From: Bacteroides sp.
Lineage (GTDB): Bacteria; Bacteroidota; Bacteroidia; Bacteroidales; SM23-62
Assembly: GCA_030667765.1 (NCBI GenBank)
Contig: DAOUVF010000139.1
Location: 1-7,512 of the forward strand
Reading direction: 5' to 3'
DNA: 7,512 nt
Part shown: positions 5,643 through 7,512 of the stretch, in pieces
Layout: every line of letters starts with the position of its first letter
Position numbering within the stretch: the first letter of the stretch is position 1
Program-made: the position numbers and the translations under genes
The notes under the pieces: model-generated
What the model was told of the DNA's origin: nothing
The model's input: only the letters and a program-made list of their open reading frames with translations
Database searches by the model: none

Positions 5643-6299
5643 ATGAACAAGAAAACCGGGATGCTCGAGGAGCATGAAAGCCGGATCAGAACACCTGAGA
5701 GGCTTTACCAGATGACTGACCCGGACTGGATGCATGAGAATCTGATAGATGACCTGGCCCTGCAGATGTACCTGTACGAGAAGGGGAGTATTACTGATAT
5801 TGATAATAGGCAGATGCAGCAACTTGCAGGATACCTGGATGCCGGTTTCAATCCCGATGCAGCAGATATGCGCCAGGAAATCAGGCAATTGCTATTCAAG
5901 TATGCATATGCAGCCACCAAATATATACTGAAAAAGAGCGAGGAATTTGCCCGGGATAATGATAAGAAACTAATGATTATCCTGTTTGACCCCTATGGGA
6001 CCACCAGGCAACTGCTGAATGGTGAACCTCGTGTTGATCAGGAGATCGTAAACTTCCTGGACGAAAACCATTTCAATTATTTCGATATGAACAAGGTGCA
6101 TGCTGAGGATTATAAGATCTTTAAGCTAAGCCAGGAAGAATATTACCAGCGCTATTTTATCGGGCATTATAATCCCATGGGAAACCACTTTTTCGCCTTC
6201 AGTATCAAACCCAGGATTGTAGAGTGGCTTGATCCGCTGCCTTTTACATACCGAAGATCCAATACTCTCCCGATTGATTTTAAAAATTATCTCGAATAA
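5643..6299 (+). CDS. SGNH/GDSL-type hydrolase, C-terminal half (same frame as preceding half)
   Basis: This is a 218-residue frame whose ATG abuts the preceding stop codon (TAAATG) in the same phase, so it is the direct continuation of the upstream hydrolase. It contains 'TPERLYQMTDPDWMHEN' (17-33), a long helix (76-105), a central strand 'KKLMIILFDPYGTTRQLL' (108-125) and the C-terminal 'IGHYNPMGNHFFAFSI' (173-188). In the last of these, His175 is the expected SGNH block V catalytic histidine; the usual partner Asp is not evident. It has no signal peptide. If translated separately it would stay in the cytoplasm, apart from its other half. Either the single TAA has inactivated the gene, or the stop is read through or is a sequence error. 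The alpha/beta hydrolase gene begins 10 bp downstream. Confidence 0.75.
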   Translation: MNKKTGMLEEHESRIRTPERLYQMTDPDWMHENLIDDLALQMYLYEKGSITDIDNRQMQQLAGYLDAGFNPDAADMRQEIRQLLFKYAYAATKYILKKSEEFARDNDKKLMIILFDPYGTTRQLLNGEPRVDQEIVNFLDENHFNYFDMNKVHAEDYKIFKLSQEEYYQRYFIGHYNPMGNHFFAFSIKPRIVEWLDPLPFTYRRSNTLPIDFKNYLE

Positions 6300-6309
6300 T
6301 ACCATCATT

Positions 6310-7167
6310 ATGAATAAAGCATTTCTTTCACTGATCATTCTATTTATTAACGGGATACCCTCTCATGCCCAGAGAACAGAAATTAGCATCAGTCAAAGCA
6401 TCTATAAACAGATTGACACTGTTTCACTGGGCATGGATATCTACTATCCACCGGATATGGATAAGACTGAATCTTACCCTGCCATGATCTTTTTCTTTGG
6501 TGGTGGCTGGACGGGAGGCTCTCAAAAACAGTTTGAACCACATGCTAAGTACTTCTCCGGGCGGGGAATCATTTGTGTCCTGGCTGACTACAGGGTGGAA
6601 TCCAGGCAAAAAACGAGTCCTTTCGAATCACTCAAAGATGCAAAATCAGCTATCCGGTATATCCGGGAAAATGCTGCCGCGTTTCAAATTGATACTGGTA
6701 AAATTATTGCTTCCGGGGGTTCAGCAGGAGGACATCTGGCAGCCGCCACTGCTTTGGTCAGCAAATTTAATGAAACGGCGGATGACCTATCTGTAAGCTG
6801 TATCCCCAATGCCCTGGTACTTTTCAATCCGGTCATAGATAATGGTCCCGCAGGATATGGCTACGAGAGAATCGGGGATGCTTACAAAGATTTCTCACCC
6901 CTGCATAATATCACTGCAGGTGTACCTCCTACTATTTTTTTCCTTGGCACCAATGATAAGCTTGTACCGGTCGAAACCGCAAAGTATTATCAAAGAGCAA
7001 TGGTAAATGTTGGCAGCAGGTGTGAGTTATTTCTTTATGAAGATCAGCCGCATGGTTTCTTTAATTTCAGGAACCTGGAGTATTATAATAAAACAGTACT
7101 GGAGGCTGACAAGTTCCTGATTTCCCTGGGGTATTTAACTGGAGAACCTGAAATCGATTTAAAATAA
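6310..7167 (+). CDS. Secreted alpha/beta hydrolase (BD-FAE/esterase-lipase type)
   Basis: This is a 285-residue protein with a signal peptide (1-20, cut near HAQ) and a complete alpha/beta hydrolase core. The oxyanion loop 'FFFGGGWTGGS' (61-71) replaces the usual HGGGW. 'ADYRV' is at 92-96, the nucleophile elbow GGSAGG has Ser138, catalytic Asp216 is in 'LGTNDKLVP', and catalytic His248 is in 'QPHGFFNF'. This is the pattern of secreted carboxylesterases of the BD-FAE and hormone-sensitive-lipase relatives, often acting on acetylated or feruloylated polysaccharides. The exact substrate cannot be read from the sequence. I chose ATG 6310 because it gives the signal peptide; the upstream in-frame ATG (6229) lies inside the preceding gene. 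The 10-bp gap to that gene implies co-transcription. All catalytic residues are present, so this gene appears intact beside broken neighbours. Confidence 0.85.
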   Translation: MNKAFLSLIILFINGIPSHAQRTEISISQSIYKQIDTVSLGMDIYYPPDMDKTESYPAMIFFFGGGWTGGSQKQFEPHAKYFSGRGIICVLADYRVESRQKTSPFESLKDAKSAIRYIRENAAAFQIDTGKIIASGGSAGGHLAAATALVSKFNETADDLSVSCIPNALVLFNPVIDNGPAGYGYERIGDAYKDFSPLHNITAGVPPTIFFLGTNDKLVPVETAKYYQRAMVNVGSRCELFLYEDQPHGFFNFRNLEYYNKTVLEADKFLISLGYLTGEPEIDLK

Positions 7168-7182
7168 AAAATGTATCTCACC

Positions 7183-7512
7183 TTAACTCTGGGCCCCTAT
7201 TGCTGAGATAAAGGCCCGGATATTTTCAGTTGGAACATCCGGGGGCATACCTCCACCACAGGACCAGATCACGCTTGCAGTGTCCCCGGCAGATTCCATC
7301 ATTTCCACAACGGATTCACGTACTTCTTCCGGTGATCCGTTAGCAAGTACATCGCGAGGTGGGATATTCCCCAGCAGTACAACTGAATCACCGGTCAGCT
7401 CCCTCATTTGAGCAATGCTGTGCTCAAAACTAAAATTGAATATATTCACACCAATCTCATCCAAATACGGTGCACAGACGAGTCCATGTGCATCATTATG
7501 GAATAGCTTTAC
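7183..7512 (-). CDS. Uroporphyrinogen decarboxylase-superfamily protein, C-terminal part (5' end beyond right edge)
   Basis: The minus strand is open from the right edge to TAA at 7183-7185, giving 109 residues. The TTG at 7464 is internal, because 16 more codons (VKLFHNDAHGLVCAPY) precede it in frame. The sequence has the C-terminal half of the UroD/cobalamin-methyltransferase TIM barrel: 'LFHNDAHGLVCAPYLDEIGV', then 'IFNFSFE', the strand 'VVLLGNIPPRDVLANGSPEEV' and the Gly-rich final strand 'CGGGMPPDVPTENIRAFI'. The wording around 'LLGNIPPRDVL..G' and 'GGGMPP' resembles UroD-like methyltransferases (MtaA-type) more than haem-pathway HemE, but the N-terminal catalytic region is not in view. 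It runs convergently to the alpha/beta hydrolase with only 15 bp between stop codons. Confidence 0.8.
   Translation of the reverse strand, partial: VKLFHNDAHGLVCAPYLDEIGVNIFNFSFEHSIAQMRELTGDSVVLLGNIPPRDVLANGSPEEVRESVVEMMESAGDTASVIWSCGGGMPPDVPTENIRAFISAIGAQS

Overview
The window looks like chromosomal DNA from a member of the Bacteroidota. The evidence is moderate GC, AT-rich intergenic gaps, few strong Shine-Dalgarno sequences, a promoter matching the Bacteroides-type -33 TTTG / -7 TAnnTTTG pattern, and secreted proteins starting with short MKK/MKH/MNK signal peptides. This is an inference from style and family content; no taxonomic marker gene is present. No tRNA, rRNA, CRISPR array or insertion sequence was found, and no gap exceeds 300 bases.

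Left part (1-2417). A minus-strand Mth938-like gene runs off the left edge. Next to it is a 34-codon remnant of a family 2 glycosyltransferase start. Divergent from these, a two-gene operon joined by an ATGA overlap encodes a leucine-rich-repeat lipoprotein and a CPBP (Rce1-like) intramembrane protease. The LRR protein ends in a short Gly/Cys motif, a single hydrophobic helix and an Arg-rich tail. This is the layout of Cys-containing C-terminal sorting signals processed by CPBP-type 'myxosortases', so the pair may be a dedicated substrate/sorting-protease module. It is the most interesting feature here.

Middle part (2414-4385). Three minus-strand genes follow. Two are tandem, diverged paralogues of a secreted protein family, again joined by ATGA. 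The third is a small helical protein of unknown function. Upstream of the small gene, a divergent intergenic region carries five 8-bp units (TTAACATT-like) at exactly 11-bp spacing, which is the arrangement expected for an OmpR/PhoB-family response regulator.

Right part (4386-7512). An NAD-dependent epimerase/dehydratase gene has been reduced to fragments by internal deletions. It is followed by a secreted SGNH-type hydrolase interrupted by one in-frame TAA, and then by an apparently intact secreted alpha/beta hydrolase 10 bp downstream. A UroD-superfamily gene enters convergently from the right edge. At least three of the window's genes (glycosyltransferase, epimerase, SGNH hydrolase) are broken, pointing either to gene decay in this region or to assembly/sequence errors.
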